A program made the translations under genes and the position numbers. The notes under the pieces were generated by a model, which was not told the origin of the DNA, did not search any database, and worked only from the letters and a program-made list of their open reading frames with translations. A DNA stretch of 64,000 nucleotides from Chitinibacter sp. FCG-7 (lineage in GTDB: Bacteria; Pseudomonadota; Gammaproteobacteria; Burkholderiales; Chitinibacteraceae), in NCBI RefSeq assembly GCF_040047665.1, contig NZ_CP157355.1, positions 2,170,001 to 2,234,000 of the forward strand. Reading direction: 5' to 3'. Shown one piece after another: positions 1-9,604 of the stretch (positions within the stretch are counted from its first letter, which is position 1; each line of letters begins with the position of its first letter).

Positions 1-2
1 AA

Positions 3-62
3 AACATCGCGCCGAAAGCGCTAAACACGATGGGCATGAAAGAAGGCGCATCGCCTATTTAA
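3..62 (+). CDS. possible 3' end of a gene entering from the left
   Basis: One plus-strand frame is open from the window edge to a TAA at 60-62 and reads N-I-A-P-K-A-L-N-T-M-G-M-K-E-G-A-S-P-I. If real, it is the last 19 residues of a gene that runs convergently into the deacetylase gene and overlaps its stop by a few bases. The stretch is too short to recognise a family; chance openness cannot be excluded. Confidence 0.3.
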   Translation, partial: NIAPKALNTMGMKEGASPI

Positions 63-1023
63 GGCAGTGCCTAGCCGGGTTCTGATTCAGTTGCTCCTGC
101 AGTTTCTGCAATGGGGTATAGGTCATCGGCTTGATGCCACGCTCTTTGATTGTTTGGTGTAGCACCGGGTCTTGCCATGCTGCATAGTCGGTCAGGCGCA
201 AGGTCAGGTCGGGGATGGCGGCCTGCGCTGATGGGCTGTCTTCCGCTGGATGAATGCCAATGGTGTGTACCCCACGCGGCAATTGCTTGATCAGCTCTAA
301 ATAACCCTGATACGCGACGCCACGCTGGCGCATGCCGGGGTTGTATTGCATCGAAAAAGTATCAGGCGTGGCAATCGCGTTTTCAGACTGAACCTGCCGA
401 TGCAGCTGGTACTGCTCTTTGAGCGAACCCTGAAAGGATTGAATCACAATCGGAATGCCCGTTTCTTTGGGCAGACTGGCGTAGATGTTGAGTAACTCGG
501 GGGTGGCAGGCCAGAACACCATATGGGCATCCAGATGCGTGATTTTCAGGCCGGCGGCTTGCACTTTGGCGATCTGTGCGAGTAGCTCTTTTTTCACTTC
601 GGCAGGTTTGGCGTGTGCCGCCAGCTCGGCCACCGTGGCCCATAAATTGCCTTGCGGATTGTAGAGCGAGGGCACTTCATCACGCGATAGCACCGCGCCC
701 CACGGCTGCTTTTCCTGCCATTCATTCGTTAGCGTGAGATGCACACCCACCGCTAGGTTGCGCGCTTTGGCCCATTTGGCTGCTTGCGCAAAATTGGGCG
801 TCGGCGGCATCAGCGACAGATCCTGAATTTGCCCCGCATCAATTAGCTTGAACGCTGCCTTATCCAGATCGGGATGCATGCCAATGTCGTCGGCATTGAC
901 GATCAGCGCAGTATCCTGATCACTCAGGCCAATACACCTGGCCAGCGGCGTTGCCAAAGCTGGGGTTGCGGCGATCAATCCACCGATAAATAAGATTGCT
1001 TGTCGTGTGGTTCTTGGCATCAT
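55..1023 (-). CDS. YdjC/ChbG-family carbohydrate deacetylase, exported
   Basis: This 322-residue protein belongs to the YdjC/ChbG family, whose characterised members remove acetyl groups from chito-oligosaccharides with a metal-dependent site. Residues 1-25 form a signal peptide ending A-L-A, so it should act in the periplasm, unlike cytoplasmic ChbG. The family motifs are visible: N-A-D-D-I-G-M at 43-49 (metal and catalytic aspartates), G-V-H-L-T at 93-97, H-L-D-A-H at 163-167 and I-H-P-A-E-D near 257-262. Two in-frame ATGs are adjacent at the start (1023 and 1020), with a weak GGA upstream. It is a single gene divergent from the lipoprotein gene. The substrate is not determined by sequence; a chitin or other N-acetyl-sugar oligomer is an inference. 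Confidence 0.85.
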   Translation of the reverse strand: MMPRTTRQAILFIGGLIAATPALATPLARCIGLSDQDTALIVNADDIGMHPDLDKAAFKLIDAGQIQDLSLMPPTPNFAQAAKWAKARNLAVGVHLTLTNEWQEKQPWGAVLSRDEVPSLYNPQGNLWATVAELAAHAKPAEVKKELLAQIAKVQAAGLKITHLDAHMVFWPATPELLNIYASLPKETGIPIVIQSFQGSLKEQYQLHRQVQSENAIATPDTFSMQYNPGMRQRGVAYQGYLELIKQLPRGVHTIGIHPAEDSPSAQAAIPDLTLRLTDYAAWQDPVLHQTIKERGIKPMTYTPLQKLQEQLNQNPARHCLK

Positions 1024-1233
1024 CGTTCATCCAAAGTGATTGTTATGCCACAGTCGCTAAGCCTGAGCCACCTGTGGCGGAGGTGTATAAATCGCCGCGA
1101 GTTTTGCTGTTGGTAGTTTGCGTTCTTATTTTTTTACTGTCTTATTTCTGCATTTTTAAACAAGTGACCGAGTTTTTGCTGATTCAGTTGTCATGCGTTT
1201 GATACTATAAATGTTTTCGATTGGAGTAAGTTA

Positions 1234-3567
1234 ATGTTGATTGATAAGTATGCTGGACTTTTGTTGTGTTTAAGCTTGGTCGCATGCGGTGGTGGCACAT
1301 CAAGCTCATCGTCTTCTGGTGTTACGGACACAGTGCAAAATAGCGCGAAATCGGTTTCTGGCGTTGCTGCATATGGCATGGCACTCGTCAGCGCAGAGAT
1401 CGTTATTAAAGGCGCTAATGGCAAAACCTTGACAACCACAACCGATGCAAACGGTAAGTGGACGGTGCAGGATGTCAGCAGCCTAACAGCGCCCATGGTG
1501 ATCCGGGCGAAAGGAATAGTTGGCGGCGTAAGCCAGGAGTTATATAGCGTTTTGACGACGCAAGCCGCCGGAGGAGTTACCGCTAACGTCACGCCACTGA
1601 CGACTGCGCTGTTGAGCCAGGCCACAGGCCTCGCCCCAGCGGCTTTATTTGCCGATCCAGTTAAAATCGCCGCAGTAAATCCAGCCAAAGTCGCTGCAGC
1701 TCAAACCAAGTTAGTTGCTGTACTAAGTGACTACATGGCGGCACTTGGCATTGATGTCAGCAAAGTTGATTTGATTGAATCTGCGTTTGAAGCGAATAAC
1801 AAAGGCTTCGATAAGCTGATGGATTTGGTTAAAGTATCATCAAGTGGAATCGGTGATGCGACTGCAATAGTGGTGAAAGATAAAGCGTCTGGTGAAACAG
1901 TTGAGTTTAAAGTTGCAGAGCAAACAAAGAAATTAAGCAAGCCCAATGCAGAAACTGCGGCATTGGATTTGAGCGAAATTCGCACAATATTTGCTGAATA
2001 TAATGCGATTTTAAAAACCAAGGCGGGTGTTGATTCAAAAGCATTTGCTGATGCATGGGATGATCAGTACCTGAATGGTGGTTTCAATAAAAATGAAAGT
2101 ATTGCCGATATTCGAGCCGAGTATGCCAAAAATCCAAATCTCGCTCGGCAGGGTACTTTGATTGATATTCTGGGCTGCACAAGTAAAGTCTGCCAATTGA
2201 AAATAAAATGGACTAATAGTTTGGGCGAGGTTGAAGTCGATGATGATTACTTTATTCGCCAGGCGGCAGATGGTAAATGGAAGATATATGGTGATCAGCA
2301 GCTATTCAAAGCCAAGGTTCAAGCCTGGGCTCATAAGCGTGTGACTGTTGCCGCTGATGGTCGAATAGTGGCGACCGAATTTTTTGGCCCAATGATTAAT
2401 GTGCATGCTAGGTCACCAAAAGATTCAAAGATTGCTTGTGCAAAATTTTATGCAAAGGGCAAATCCGATTCGGACTGGACTGAATACTCAAAAGAAGGTG
2501 TGTCGGAACCACATGTGTCACTGCCTTGGATTTATGAGGTTCCGGTAAATGTTGCCGATGAGCTTAATACAAAAATACAAGCCGGTGGTGCACTCTATAA
2601 AGTAGAGCTTTTTACCAAGAAAGATTGCTCTGGTATTAAGTCGAGCGTCATTCGCCCATTAACGAATAGCTTGTATATGGCCGATCAGTTACCTTCTTTG
2701 CCCTACCCGAGTATCAACACTGCAGATTTCGGGACAAATCAACTTCGCTATATGAGCTCAGCTAATTTGATTGAGGCATCCATCTCAATTCATAAGAAAA
2801 CTGATTTATCTGAGATCTATCCAATTTCGGTATTTGAAGGAAAAGATTTATCAACTTATTCTGGAAAATTGACTGTCAAGATGGGAGAGGATCAAGAGAA
2901 TGCCAGACTGCAACAGTATGAGCCAAATCAAAGATATGATTGGGCTGATGGTATTATTCTCTACGCCTTTTTGCGTGATGAAAATGGCTTGATTACTTCA
3001 TATCGTCCAGAAGTATGGCCTGTAAAATTTTACACTTATGAATCCGGTGAGTTTAAATTTTTTGAGCGTGTGAGCAGTAATAGTTCGACTTCAGGTAGTT
3101 TCTATCTATATGATAAAGGTCGTATCAATCTTACTGCTACTGCAGGTGGTCATTTGACCATTTCAGGCTGGAATGGAAGCTGGTCACATGCGCTTGAATA
3201 TCGCGCAATTATGTTATGTGAACCTGTGAACACAAGTAAATTCGTTCTATTAACTGCCGATAGAGAGGACATTTCTTTAAATGAACTAAAGGGCCGTACT
3301 TTTGAGTACAAGCAGGGGTGCGGTGCGGAAAGGTCAAGTGTTTCTGTTGCTGCAAATGGCCAGATTACATTTAGCAGCGGATTAACATTATCTACCGCCC
3401 AGTCTGAAGCTTCATTCTCGGCCGCTGGCTTGGATTTCGGAGATAGAATTATTTACAATAAGGCTTATAAATTGCCTGATCAGGATGGTAAATACTCGTT
3501 CGTTGTTGTTTCACGCACACATGTAAAAGCGGATGCTGCTAAGAGCTATCAGAGCTGGTGGCAATAA
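1234..3567 (+). CDS. large lipoprotein with a carboxypeptidase-regulatory-like domain, unknown function
   Basis: A 777-residue protein with a signal peptide and lipobox L-V-A-C (Cys18), followed by G-G-G-T and a serine-rich linker typical of lipoproteins exposed at the outer membrane. Residues about 40-130 resemble a small beta-sandwich of the carboxypeptidase-regulatory type (V-S-G-V-A-A-Y-G then alternating short strands, with the T-D-A-N-G-K-W motif). The remaining roughly 600 residues match no family I recognise; paired cysteines are scattered in the middle and C-terminal parts. The second half is visibly more AT-rich than neighbouring housekeeping genes, which could reflect lateral acquisition or relaxed selection. 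It is a single gene ending in a strong bidirectional terminator. Start ATG 1234 follows GGAG (about 1224). Confidence 0.75.
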   Translation: MLIDKYAGLLLCLSLVACGGGTSSSSSSGVTDTVQNSAKSVSGVAAYGMALVSAEIVIKGANGKTLTTTTDANGKWTVQDVSSLTAPMVIRAKGIVGGVSQELYSVLTTQAAGGVTANVTPLTTALLSQATGLAPAALFADPVKIAAVNPAKVAAAQTKLVAVLSDYMAALGIDVSKVDLIESAFEANNKGFDKLMDLVKVSSSGIGDATAIVVKDKASGETVEFKVAEQTKKLSKPNAETAALDLSEIRTIFAEYNAILKTKAGVDSKAFADAWDDQYLNGGFNKNESIADIRAEYAKNPNLARQGTLIDILGCTSKVCQLKIKWTNSLGEVEVDDDYFIRQAADGKWKIYGDQQLFKAKVQAWAHKRVTVAADGRIVATEFFGPMINVHARSPKDSKIACAKFYAKGKSDSDWTEYSKEGVSEPHVSLPWIYEVPVNVADELNTKIQAGGALYKVELFTKKDCSGIKSSVIRPLTNSLYMADQLPSLPYPSINTADFGTNQLRYMSSANLIEASISIHKKTDLSEIYPISVFEGKDLSTYSGKLTVKMGEDQENARLQQYEPNQRYDWADGIILYAFLRDENGLITSYRPEVWPVKFYTYESGEFKFFERVSSNSSTSGSFYLYDKGRINLTATAGGHLTISGWNGSWSHALEYRAIMLCEPVNTSKFVLLTADREDISLNELKGRTFEYKQGCGAERSSVSVAANGQITFSSGLTLSTAQSEASFSAAGLDFGDRIIYNKAYKLPDQDGKYSFVVVSRTHVKADAAKSYQSWWQ

Positions 3568-3613
3568 ATCAGTTGGCTAATCCCCTAACTCAATCTGATC
3601 GAAAATAATCATT

Positions 3614-3645
3614 AAAGGCCACCAATCCTTGCATTGGTGGCCTTT
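3614..3645. terminator. bidirectional rho-independent terminator
   Basis: A 13-bp perfect stem (3614-3626 with 3633-3645) around a six-base loop, with a T-run on the plus side and an A-run on the other side that gives Ts on the minus strand. It lies between the convergent lipoprotein gene and gspE and can serve both. Confidence 0.9.
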
Positions 3646-3659
3646 TCTACTTGGATTAT

Positions 3660-5129
3660 TTATCCGCGCGTAATTCTCAGCATCTCTTCCACACTCGTTA
3701 CCCCGTCCAACACTCGTAATGCGGCGTCTTTGCGCAGGCTGTGCATGCCCAGTGTTTCGGCGTGGGCGCGGATGTCTTGCTCGTTGGCTGAGTTGTGGAT
3801 TTGCCCTCGCATGGCTTCATCGACAATCAGCAATTCATGAATGCCGGTACGGCCACGGTAGCCGGTATGGGCGCAGGCGGGGCAGCCTACGGGGCGGTAG
3901 AGGGTAATACTCTGCTTGGTATCGGTCTCTAGCTCTTTTAGCTCATCCTCTGTAGCGATATACCCCTGCTTGCAGCTTGGGCAGAGCGTGCGTACTAAAC
4001 GCTGCGCCAGTACGCCGATGGTCGACGAGGCGAGCAGGAAGGGCTCGATGCCCATATCAACTAGTCGCGTGATCGCGCTGCTGGCATCGTTGGTATGCAA
4101 AGTGGCGAGGACCAAATGGCCGGTCAGAGAGGCCTGAACCGCAATTTGCGCGGTTTCCAGATCGCGAATCTCACCGATCATAATCACATCGGGGTCTTGG
4201 CGCAGGATGGCGCGCAAGGCGCGGGCGAAGCTCATGTCGATGCGCGGGTTGACCTGCGTTTGGCCGATGCCATCGAGGTCATACTCGATCGGGTCTTCCA
4301 CCGTCATGATATTGCTGTTTTTGGCATCCATGCTGCCCAGCGCGGCGTACAGTGTGGTGGTTTTACCTGAGCCGGTGGGGCCGGTCACCAGCACAATGCC
4401 ATGCGGCGCGGCGAGCAGGGTGTTGAGCTCATTGAGCGTTTTTTCGCCCATCCCCAGCTTGGCTAGCTGCAGGCGGCCAGCCGATTTATCGAGTAGACGC
4501 AATACCGCGCGCTCACCGTGGCCAGTGGGTAGGGTCGAAACCCGTACGTCGACTGGGCGGCCGGCGATGCGCAGATTGATACGGCCATCTTGCGGCAGGC
4601 GTTTTTCGGCTATGTCGAGGCCGGCCATGACTTTAATCCGCGACACCAGCGCGGCATGCAGCGCGCGATTGGGCTCGATCACATCCCGCAGCGTGCCATC
4701 GACGCGATAGCGCACCACCGAGCGGGTTTCAAACGGCTCGATATGTACGTCGGAGGCGTTTTCGCGCAGCGCTTCAGTGAAAATGGCGTTGATCAGCTTG
4801 ATGACCGGTGATGATTCTTCGGCCTCCATCAAATCAGACACTTCGGGCATATCCTGAATCAGCCGCGCCAGATCAGCCGATTCTTCAATATCGTCAACCA
4901 GATTGGCCGCGCCGCCTTGGTTTGAGCCAAAGCGCTGGTTGAGCAGGGCGTCAAATTCAGCCGCGCTGACGCTGTGCAATTTGCTATCGCTCAATTGGCG
5001 ACGCACTTCGCCCACCGCGGCAAAATGCCCGCCTGCTCGCAGATAAACCGGTGTGACGCCGTGCTGGGGTTCGCCGTCCAGTACGCCAAATTCACGCGCA
5101 TAGCTATAGGATACGATGCTCTGGCTCAT
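3660..5129 (-). CDS. gspE: type II secretion ATPase GspE
   Basis: The 489-residue cytoplasmic ATPase that powers pseudopilus assembly in type II secretion. Seen: Walker A G-P-T-G-S-G-K-T at 250-257, the Asp box V-E-D-P-I-E at 277-282, Walker B around D-V-I-M-I-G-E at 314-320, and the tetracysteine zinc site of the GspE/PilB family (C383-x2-C386 and C416-x2-C419). The N-terminal about 100 residues would be the domain that docks on GspL in other systems, yet no gspL is in this locus. It is the last gene of the gspC-D-E arm, starting at the ATG two bases after the gspD stop, so translation is probably coupled. Length is normal for the family. Confidence 0.96.
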   Translation of the reverse strand: MSQSIVSYSYAREFGVLDGEPQHGVTPVYLRAGGHFAAVGEVRRQLSDSKLHSVSAAEFDALLNQRFGSNQGGAANLVDDIEESADLARLIQDMPEVSDLMEAEESSPVIKLINAIFTEALRENASDVHIEPFETRSVVRYRVDGTLRDVIEPNRALHAALVSRIKVMAGLDIAEKRLPQDGRINLRIAGRPVDVRVSTLPTGHGERAVLRLLDKSAGRLQLAKLGMGEKTLNELNTLLAAPHGIVLVTGPTGSGKTTTLYAALGSMDAKNSNIMTVEDPIEYDLDGIGQTQVNPRIDMSFARALRAILRQDPDVIMIGEIRDLETAQIAVQASLTGHLVLATLHTNDASSAITRLVDMGIEPFLLASSTIGVLAQRLVRTLCPSCKQGYIATEDELKELETDTKQSITLYRPVGCPACAHTGYRGRTGIHELLIVDEAMRGQIHNSANEQDIRAHAETLGMHSLRKDAALRVLDGVTSVEEMLRITRG

Positions 5130-5131
5130 GA

Positions 5132-7249
5132 TTATTTCTGTACGATAGGTTGGGTATTGCTTTGTAGGGTAGAGCCAGCCTTGTTTTCAGGCGGATACAT
5201 CGATGTTCCGGTGCTGGGTAATTGCGTCGGCAGCTGTATTTTCGGCATATCCTGCAAGAACCAGTGTTCACCCACTTTGTAATCACCCTGTTGCTCGCGT
5301 AAATACTGATAGCGATCATTGGATAGGCTGAAATTGGACGATGTATCCTTGATCAGCACCGGGCGCAGGAAAATCATCAGATTCACTTTCTGGTAGCTGC
5401 GGTTTTCGTATTTGAATAGCTCGCCAATGAATGGCAGATCGCCCAGCCCAGGCACCTGATTGCCCGTGTTGGATAAACGATCTTCAATCAGCCCACCCAA
5501 TACCACGATTTGCCCATCATCGACCAGCACTTTGGTTTCAATTGTCCGCACTTTGGTGGCCAGACCTGCGCCATTGGTGTTGACCGAGTTATCAATGCCC
5601 GATACTTCCTGATAGACATTCAGCGTGATAATTCCGCCCTCGGAGACCTGCGGGCGAACACGCAGCTTGATCCCGACGTCTTTACGCTCCACCGTGATAA
5701 ACGGATTGGGGTTGCCGCCAGTTGGCTGCTGCGAGCCGGTGATAATCGGGATATTCTGGCCAATGGTGATTTTGGCTTCTTCATTATCCAGCATCAGCAG
5801 ATTGGGCGTGGACAGCACATTACCATTGCCACTACTCTGCAATGCCGAGGCAATCATGCCCAGCGAAGCGGTGCCTTTGGTCGGGTCGCCATTAAACAGG
5901 CCGAAAGTGGCACCGATTGGAATAGCCGCCGCATTTTTATTGACGATGGCCGAGGCAATATTGCCCAACGTATTGCTGCCTGTTGCCAGATTGGACACCA
6001 TGCCGCCGCCAATCTTGTCATTGCCGCCACCGACGATCCACTGGAAACCAAATTCGGAGAGTTTCGAGAGGTTGACCTCGGCAATCATGGCTTCGACATA
6101 AATCTGGCTGCGGCGCACATCCAGTTTATCGATCACCGCGCGCAGATTGTTATAGATATTTTGCGGCGCGGTGATGATCAGCGAGTTGGTGACGCTATCG
6201 GCCTGTACACGTACCGTGGCTCCTGCTACTTGTACCGTGGTCGAGCTGTTGCCGGTTGGCGATGATGAATTATTAAAGCTGCTTTGCTGCGTGGTGTTTG
6301 AGTTGCCCGTCGAATTATTCGTATTACCCGAGCTTGCCGTGCTGCTGTCTTCCTGGCCGGTGAGCAGACCTTTGAGTGTGCTGGCCAGCTTGGTGGCTTC
6401 GGCATTGCGCAGATAAATCACATTGATGCTGCTGTCGTTGGTGGCCGCTTCGTCCAGTTGTGCCACCAGCGCACGCAATTGCGAAGTTTGCGCGGCATTG
6501 AGCGCGCGGATCATCAGCCGGTTGCCGCGTGGATCGGGTACAACAATCGAGCGGCGAATGCCATCAGGTGCAGGGAGGGCGCTGGCACCGTTCTGCACGC
6601 TCACTTCGGGCATCAGACGGGCAATATTCTGCGCGACATCCAGTGCCGAGGCGTGTTCGAGTTTCAGCGTAAAAATCTCGCTGTTTTTCGGCTGGTCGAT
6701 ATTGTCGATAATGCGGGCCAGACGGCGCACATTGTCGGCGTAGTCGGTAATCACAATGGTGTTGCTGGTGCCGGATTGGTAGGCGCTGATCAGGCTATTG
6801 GGCGTGGCGAGCGGGCGCAGCATGGTGGCCATCTGATTGGCGCTTTCATTATTCAGATTAAAAATCTGCGTAATGATTTGCTCACCGCTGGCGTTTTCTC
6901 CGCGCACCAGTGTTTTGTTGCTCAGCGATTTGCTATCGGCTTCAAGCTGGATTTTCACTGCGCCATTGCTTTGCACGGTAGAAAAACCGGCTTGGCGCAG
7001 CGCCGATTGCAAAATCGGGTATACCAGCTCTTTGCTCACGGGCTGCGTCGACACAATATTGATCGTGCCTTTGACGCGCGGGTCGAGAATGAAGTTTTTG
7101 CCGGTAATCAGGCTGATGGCTTTGACCGTGGTTTCAATGTCGGAATTCACAAAATTAAGCATCACTCTATCATCTGCAGCGGCCGCATTGGCGCTGCAAA
7201 GGAGGGTGCTAAGAAGTGAGCTGATCAGGGCTTGCTTGATGATTTTCAT
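5132..7249 (-). CDS. gspD: type II secretion outer-membrane secretin GspD
   Basis: A 705-residue secretin that forms the outer-membrane gate of the type II system. Seen in order: signal peptide to about residue 24; the N0 domain (M-L-N-F-V-N-S-D-I onward); three KH-like N1-N3 domains to about 380; and the beta-barrel secretin domain, with V-P-G-L-G-D-L-P-F-I-G near 605 and the I-F-L-R-P-V closing strand. N3 carries a flexible Ser/Thr/Asn-rich insertion at about 301-338, common in GspD N3 loops. The first four bases overlap the gspC stop, and gspE starts two bases after its stop, so C-D-E is one transcript. No pilotin gene is seen nearby. Confidence 0.96.
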   Translation of the reverse strand: MKIIKQALISSLLSTLLCSANAAAADDRVMLNFVNSDIETTVKAISLITGKNFILDPRVKGTINIVSTQPVSKELVYPILQSALRQAGFSTVQSNGAVKIQLEADSKSLSNKTLVRGENASGEQIITQIFNLNNESANQMATMLRPLATPNSLISAYQSGTSNTIVITDYADNVRRLARIIDNIDQPKNSEIFTLKLEHASALDVAQNIARLMPEVSVQNGASALPAPDGIRRSIVVPDPRGNRLMIRALNAAQTSQLRALVAQLDEAATNDSSINVIYLRNAEATKLASTLKGLLTGQEDSSTASSGNTNNSTGNSNTTQQSSFNNSSSPTGNSSTTVQVAGATVRVQADSVTNSLIITAPQNIYNNLRAVIDKLDVRRSQIYVEAMIAEVNLSKLSEFGFQWIVGGGNDKIGGGMVSNLATGSNTLGNIASAIVNKNAAAIPIGATFGLFNGDPTKGTASLGMIASALQSSGNGNVLSTPNLLMLDNEEAKITIGQNIPIITGSQQPTGGNPNPFITVERKDVGIKLRVRPQVSEGGIITLNVYQEVSGIDNSVNTNGAGLATKVRTIETKVLVDDGQIVVLGGLIEDRLSNTGNQVPGLGDLPFIGELFKYENRSYQKVNLMIFLRPVLIKDTSSNFSLSNDRYQYLREQQGDYKVGEHWFLQDMPKIQLPTQLPSTGTSMYPPENKAGSTLQSNTQPIVQK

Positions 7250-8061
7250 GGATTCACGGTGTAGCTGAGGGTTTGCTGTTGATCTTGGCGCATAATCTGC
7301 ACCGATAATTGATTCTGCTGGCTAAAGGCCGCGTACAGCAGCGAGATGTCGTCCAGCTTATTCAGTGGTCGGCCATTCACTGCCTTGATCACATCGCCAT
7401 CGCGAAGCTGTAGTACTTGTGCGAGCTGCTGCTCGCTGGCGCGCTCGATGCTGATACCGCCTGCTGCGCTGGTGCCCAGACCTTTGCTCCAGTTGGCCAG
7501 ATTGCCACCTTGCAAAACGCCGGTAAGCTGGCCGCGCGTTAGGCCAATGGCCGTCGAGCTGCTATTGGCGGTGTTGGCGTTGTTCTGGGGTATTGCCGCA
7601 GAAGCATTGGTAGGGTTGGCATTTGGACTGATACCCTGTGGGTTAAGGTAGATTTTTCTTTGCTGGCCATTGAGTTCAAGCACGATATGGTCATGGTAGG
7701 CCGCAAGCAGCTTGCCATATGAACCCACCTCGCCACCGAGTTTGACCGCCACGGCGCTGGCTTCTACCCCATCAATAATCGCCACCCCATTACGGCCTGA
7801 AATCAGCGCCCGCAGGCTTAGATTGTTGCTTTCAGCGGCCACAGCATCAGTTGCGGCCTGACTGAACAAGCGGCTGACGCTTTCTGGATCGATCTGCTTC
7901 TGGCTGGGTGCTGCCTGAGGTAGGCGCAGCGTGCGACCATGCTGCCCTGGTGCTAATAATTGCCAAGTAACACCAGTCAGCAGCCACATCAGTAGCAGTA
8001 CCAGCAGGCTTTGGCCAAGGCGCGGGAGCGATTGGCGCGGGAGTTTGGGTATGAAAAGCAT
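7246..8061 (-). CDS. gspC: type II secretion inner-membrane protein GspC
   Basis: A 271-residue bitopic inner-membrane protein that links the inner platform to the secretin and helps to recognise substrates. Seen: a short cytoplasmic N-terminus, a single membrane helix at about 17-35, the homology region at about 80-140 that contacts GspD N0, a Ser/Asn-rich linker, and a C-terminal PDZ-like domain at about 180-265 (L-R-D-G-D-V-I-K-A-V-N-G-R-P-L). It is the first gene of the minus-strand gsp arm and overlaps gspD by four bases. Start ATG at 8061. Confidence 0.93.
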   Translation of the reverse strand: MLFIPKLPRQSLPRLGQSLLVLLLMWLLTGVTWQLLAPGQHGRTLRLPQAAPSQKQIDPESVSRLFSQAATDAVAAESNNLSLRALISGRNGVAIIDGVEASAVAVKLGGEVGSYGKLLAAYHDHIVLELNGQQRKIYLNPQGISPNANPTNASAAIPQNNANTANSSSTAIGLTRGQLTGVLQGGNLANWSKGLGTSAAGGISIERASEQQLAQVLQLRDGDVIKAVNGRPLNKLDDISLLYAAFSQQNQLSVQIMRQDQQQTLSYTVNP

Positions 8062-8296
8062 ATTTCTCGATCATCGCCACAGGCGAGGCAGAGCAAGGTT
8101 AGAAAGCAAAGAATGGGCTGGGCTGTGATTATTTATGAATTACGCTGTCGCATCCTGTCATATCAAAATGATTTTGCCATAGAATGTGGGCATTGAAGCA
8201 CAGTTAGATGACTTCAATGTGGCGATGTACGACAAATTGAAATTATTTTGACCTCATAATGTCATTTTCCAGCTTTTTAACGCGATCTTAAAACCT
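8062..8296. promoter_or_regulatory. divergent control region between gspC and gspF
   Basis: A 235-bp AT-rich spacer separates the starts of the two divergent gsp arms, so promoters for both must lie here or be reached by read-through. I see no convincing spaced -35/-10 pair and no obvious operator palindrome; TTGAAA near 8238 and ATAATG near 8257 are too close to be a standard pair. Confidence 0.5.
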
Positions 8297-9499
8297 GTGA
8301 CTGCCTTTCGTTATCAAGCTATCTCCGCCGCTGGTGGCAAACCCCAAGCTGGTCAGATCGACGCCGAATCACTGCGGCACGCGCGCAGTCTGCTACGCGA
8401 GCAAGGCTGGCATGTACTGCAAATTGCCGCGGCCAGCGCAGAAACCCAGCTCGCGCAACGCTTGCGGCTATCAGGCCAGCAGCTGGCCACACTCACCCGG
8501 CAATTTTCGGCGCTGCTCGATGCTGGTCTAACCATCGATGAATTACTGGTGGTGCTGGCCGAGCAAGCCGATCAGCCCAAAGCGCAGCAAATTTTGGTTG
8601 GGCTACGTCAGGACGTAATGGCGGGCATGCCGCTGTCGCACGCGATGGACCAATTTCCGCGCGTGTTTCCACTGCTGTATTGCACCTTGGTTAAAGCCGG
8701 TGAAGAATCGGGCAAGCTCGCTGGCGTGATGCAGCGGCTGGCCGACTATCTGGAAGCGCGCGGCGAGCTCAATAGCAAAATCGCGCTGGCGTTTATTTAC
8801 CCAGCGGTGGTGATGCTGGTGTCGGCCTTGGTGATTTTGGGCATGCTGACCTGGGTCGTGCCACAAATGGTGCAGGTGTTTGAATCGGCCAAACAGACGT
8901 TGCCACTATTGACCCGCGCACTGCTGTGGACTAGCGCGGCAATCAGCTCGGCAGGCATCTGGGTGGCGCTGGCTTTGGCGGTGGCGGGCGTGGCCGCGTA
9001 TTACGCCTTGCAAAAGCCCGAGCTGAAATACCGCTTTCACGCCTGGCGGTTAACATGGCCGGTGCTGGGTTATCTGGATCGCATCGCCAATACGGCACGC
9101 TTTGCCAGCACCTTGGCGATTCTGGTTGGCAGCGGCGTGCCGCTGCTCAAATCGCTCGACGCCGCCGAAGGCGTGATGAGTAATCTGAAACTCCAAGCCG
9201 CCGTTGGCGAAGTGGCCGCGCAAGTGCGCGAAGGCGTGAGCCTCGCCCGCGCGATGAAATCAGCCAATGAATTTCCGCCATTATTATTGCATCTGGTCGC
9301 CAGCGGCGAAGCAACAGGCCGCCTCGCACATATGCTTGATCGCGCGGCGATTGAGCAGAGCAAAGAACTTGATCGTAAAGTCACCGCCTTTACCAGCCTG
9401 CTCGGCCCGGTGATGGTGCTGGTGATGGGCGCGGTGGTGATGATGATTGTGTTGGCGATTCTATTGCCGGTGTTTGAGATGAATCAGTTAGTGAAGTAG
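8297..9499 (+). CDS. gspF: type II secretion inner-membrane platform protein GspF
   Basis: A 400-residue polytopic platform protein. The start is a GTG giving (M)TAFRYQAISAAGGK, the usual GspF N-terminus. Two homologous cytoplasmic four-helix domains (about 60-170 and 260-370; note F-P-x-x-L-x-x-L-V-A-x-G-E-x-x-G in both) alternate with membrane segments near 168-190, 215-235 and 372-396. It heads the plus-strand gsp arm. About 100 bases separate it from the acetyltransferase gene inserted before gspG. Confidence 0.94.
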   Translation: MTAFRYQAISAAGGKPQAGQIDAESLRHARSLLREQGWHVLQIAAASAETQLAQRLRLSGQQLATLTRQFSALLDAGLTIDELLVVLAEQADQPKAQQILVGLRQDVMAGMPLSHAMDQFPRVFPLLYCTLVKAGEESGKLAGVMQRLADYLEARGELNSKIALAFIYPAVVMLVSALVILGMLTWVVPQMVQVFESAKQTLPLLTRALLWTSAAISSAGIWVALALAVAGVAAYYALQKPELKYRFHAWRLTWPVLGYLDRIANTARFASTLAILVGSGVPLLKSLDAAEGVMSNLKLQAAVGEVAAQVREGVSLARAMKSANEFPPLLLHLVASGEATGRLAHMLDRAAIEQSKELDRKVTAFTSLLGPVMVLVMGAVVMMIVLAILLPVFEMNQLVK

Positions 9500-9604
9500 C
9501 GGCGCTGCGGCTATTGCCTGTAGGCTGAAATTAGATATTAACTCTCCTCAGGTGCGTTGCTGGGGCGCGATAGGGCAAGGCATAGATGGTTGAAGGTAGG
9601 TGAG

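Noticed and set aside
996..1202. A 68-codon plus-strand frame overlapping the deacetylase start
   Set aside because: It overlaps a well-supported gene antisense, has no ribosome-binding site, and ends in hydrophobic AT-rich sequence of the divergent promoter region.
8230..8262. A possible -35/-10 pair before gspF (TTGAAA and ATAATG)
   Set aside because: The spacing is about 13 bases, too short for a standard promoter.
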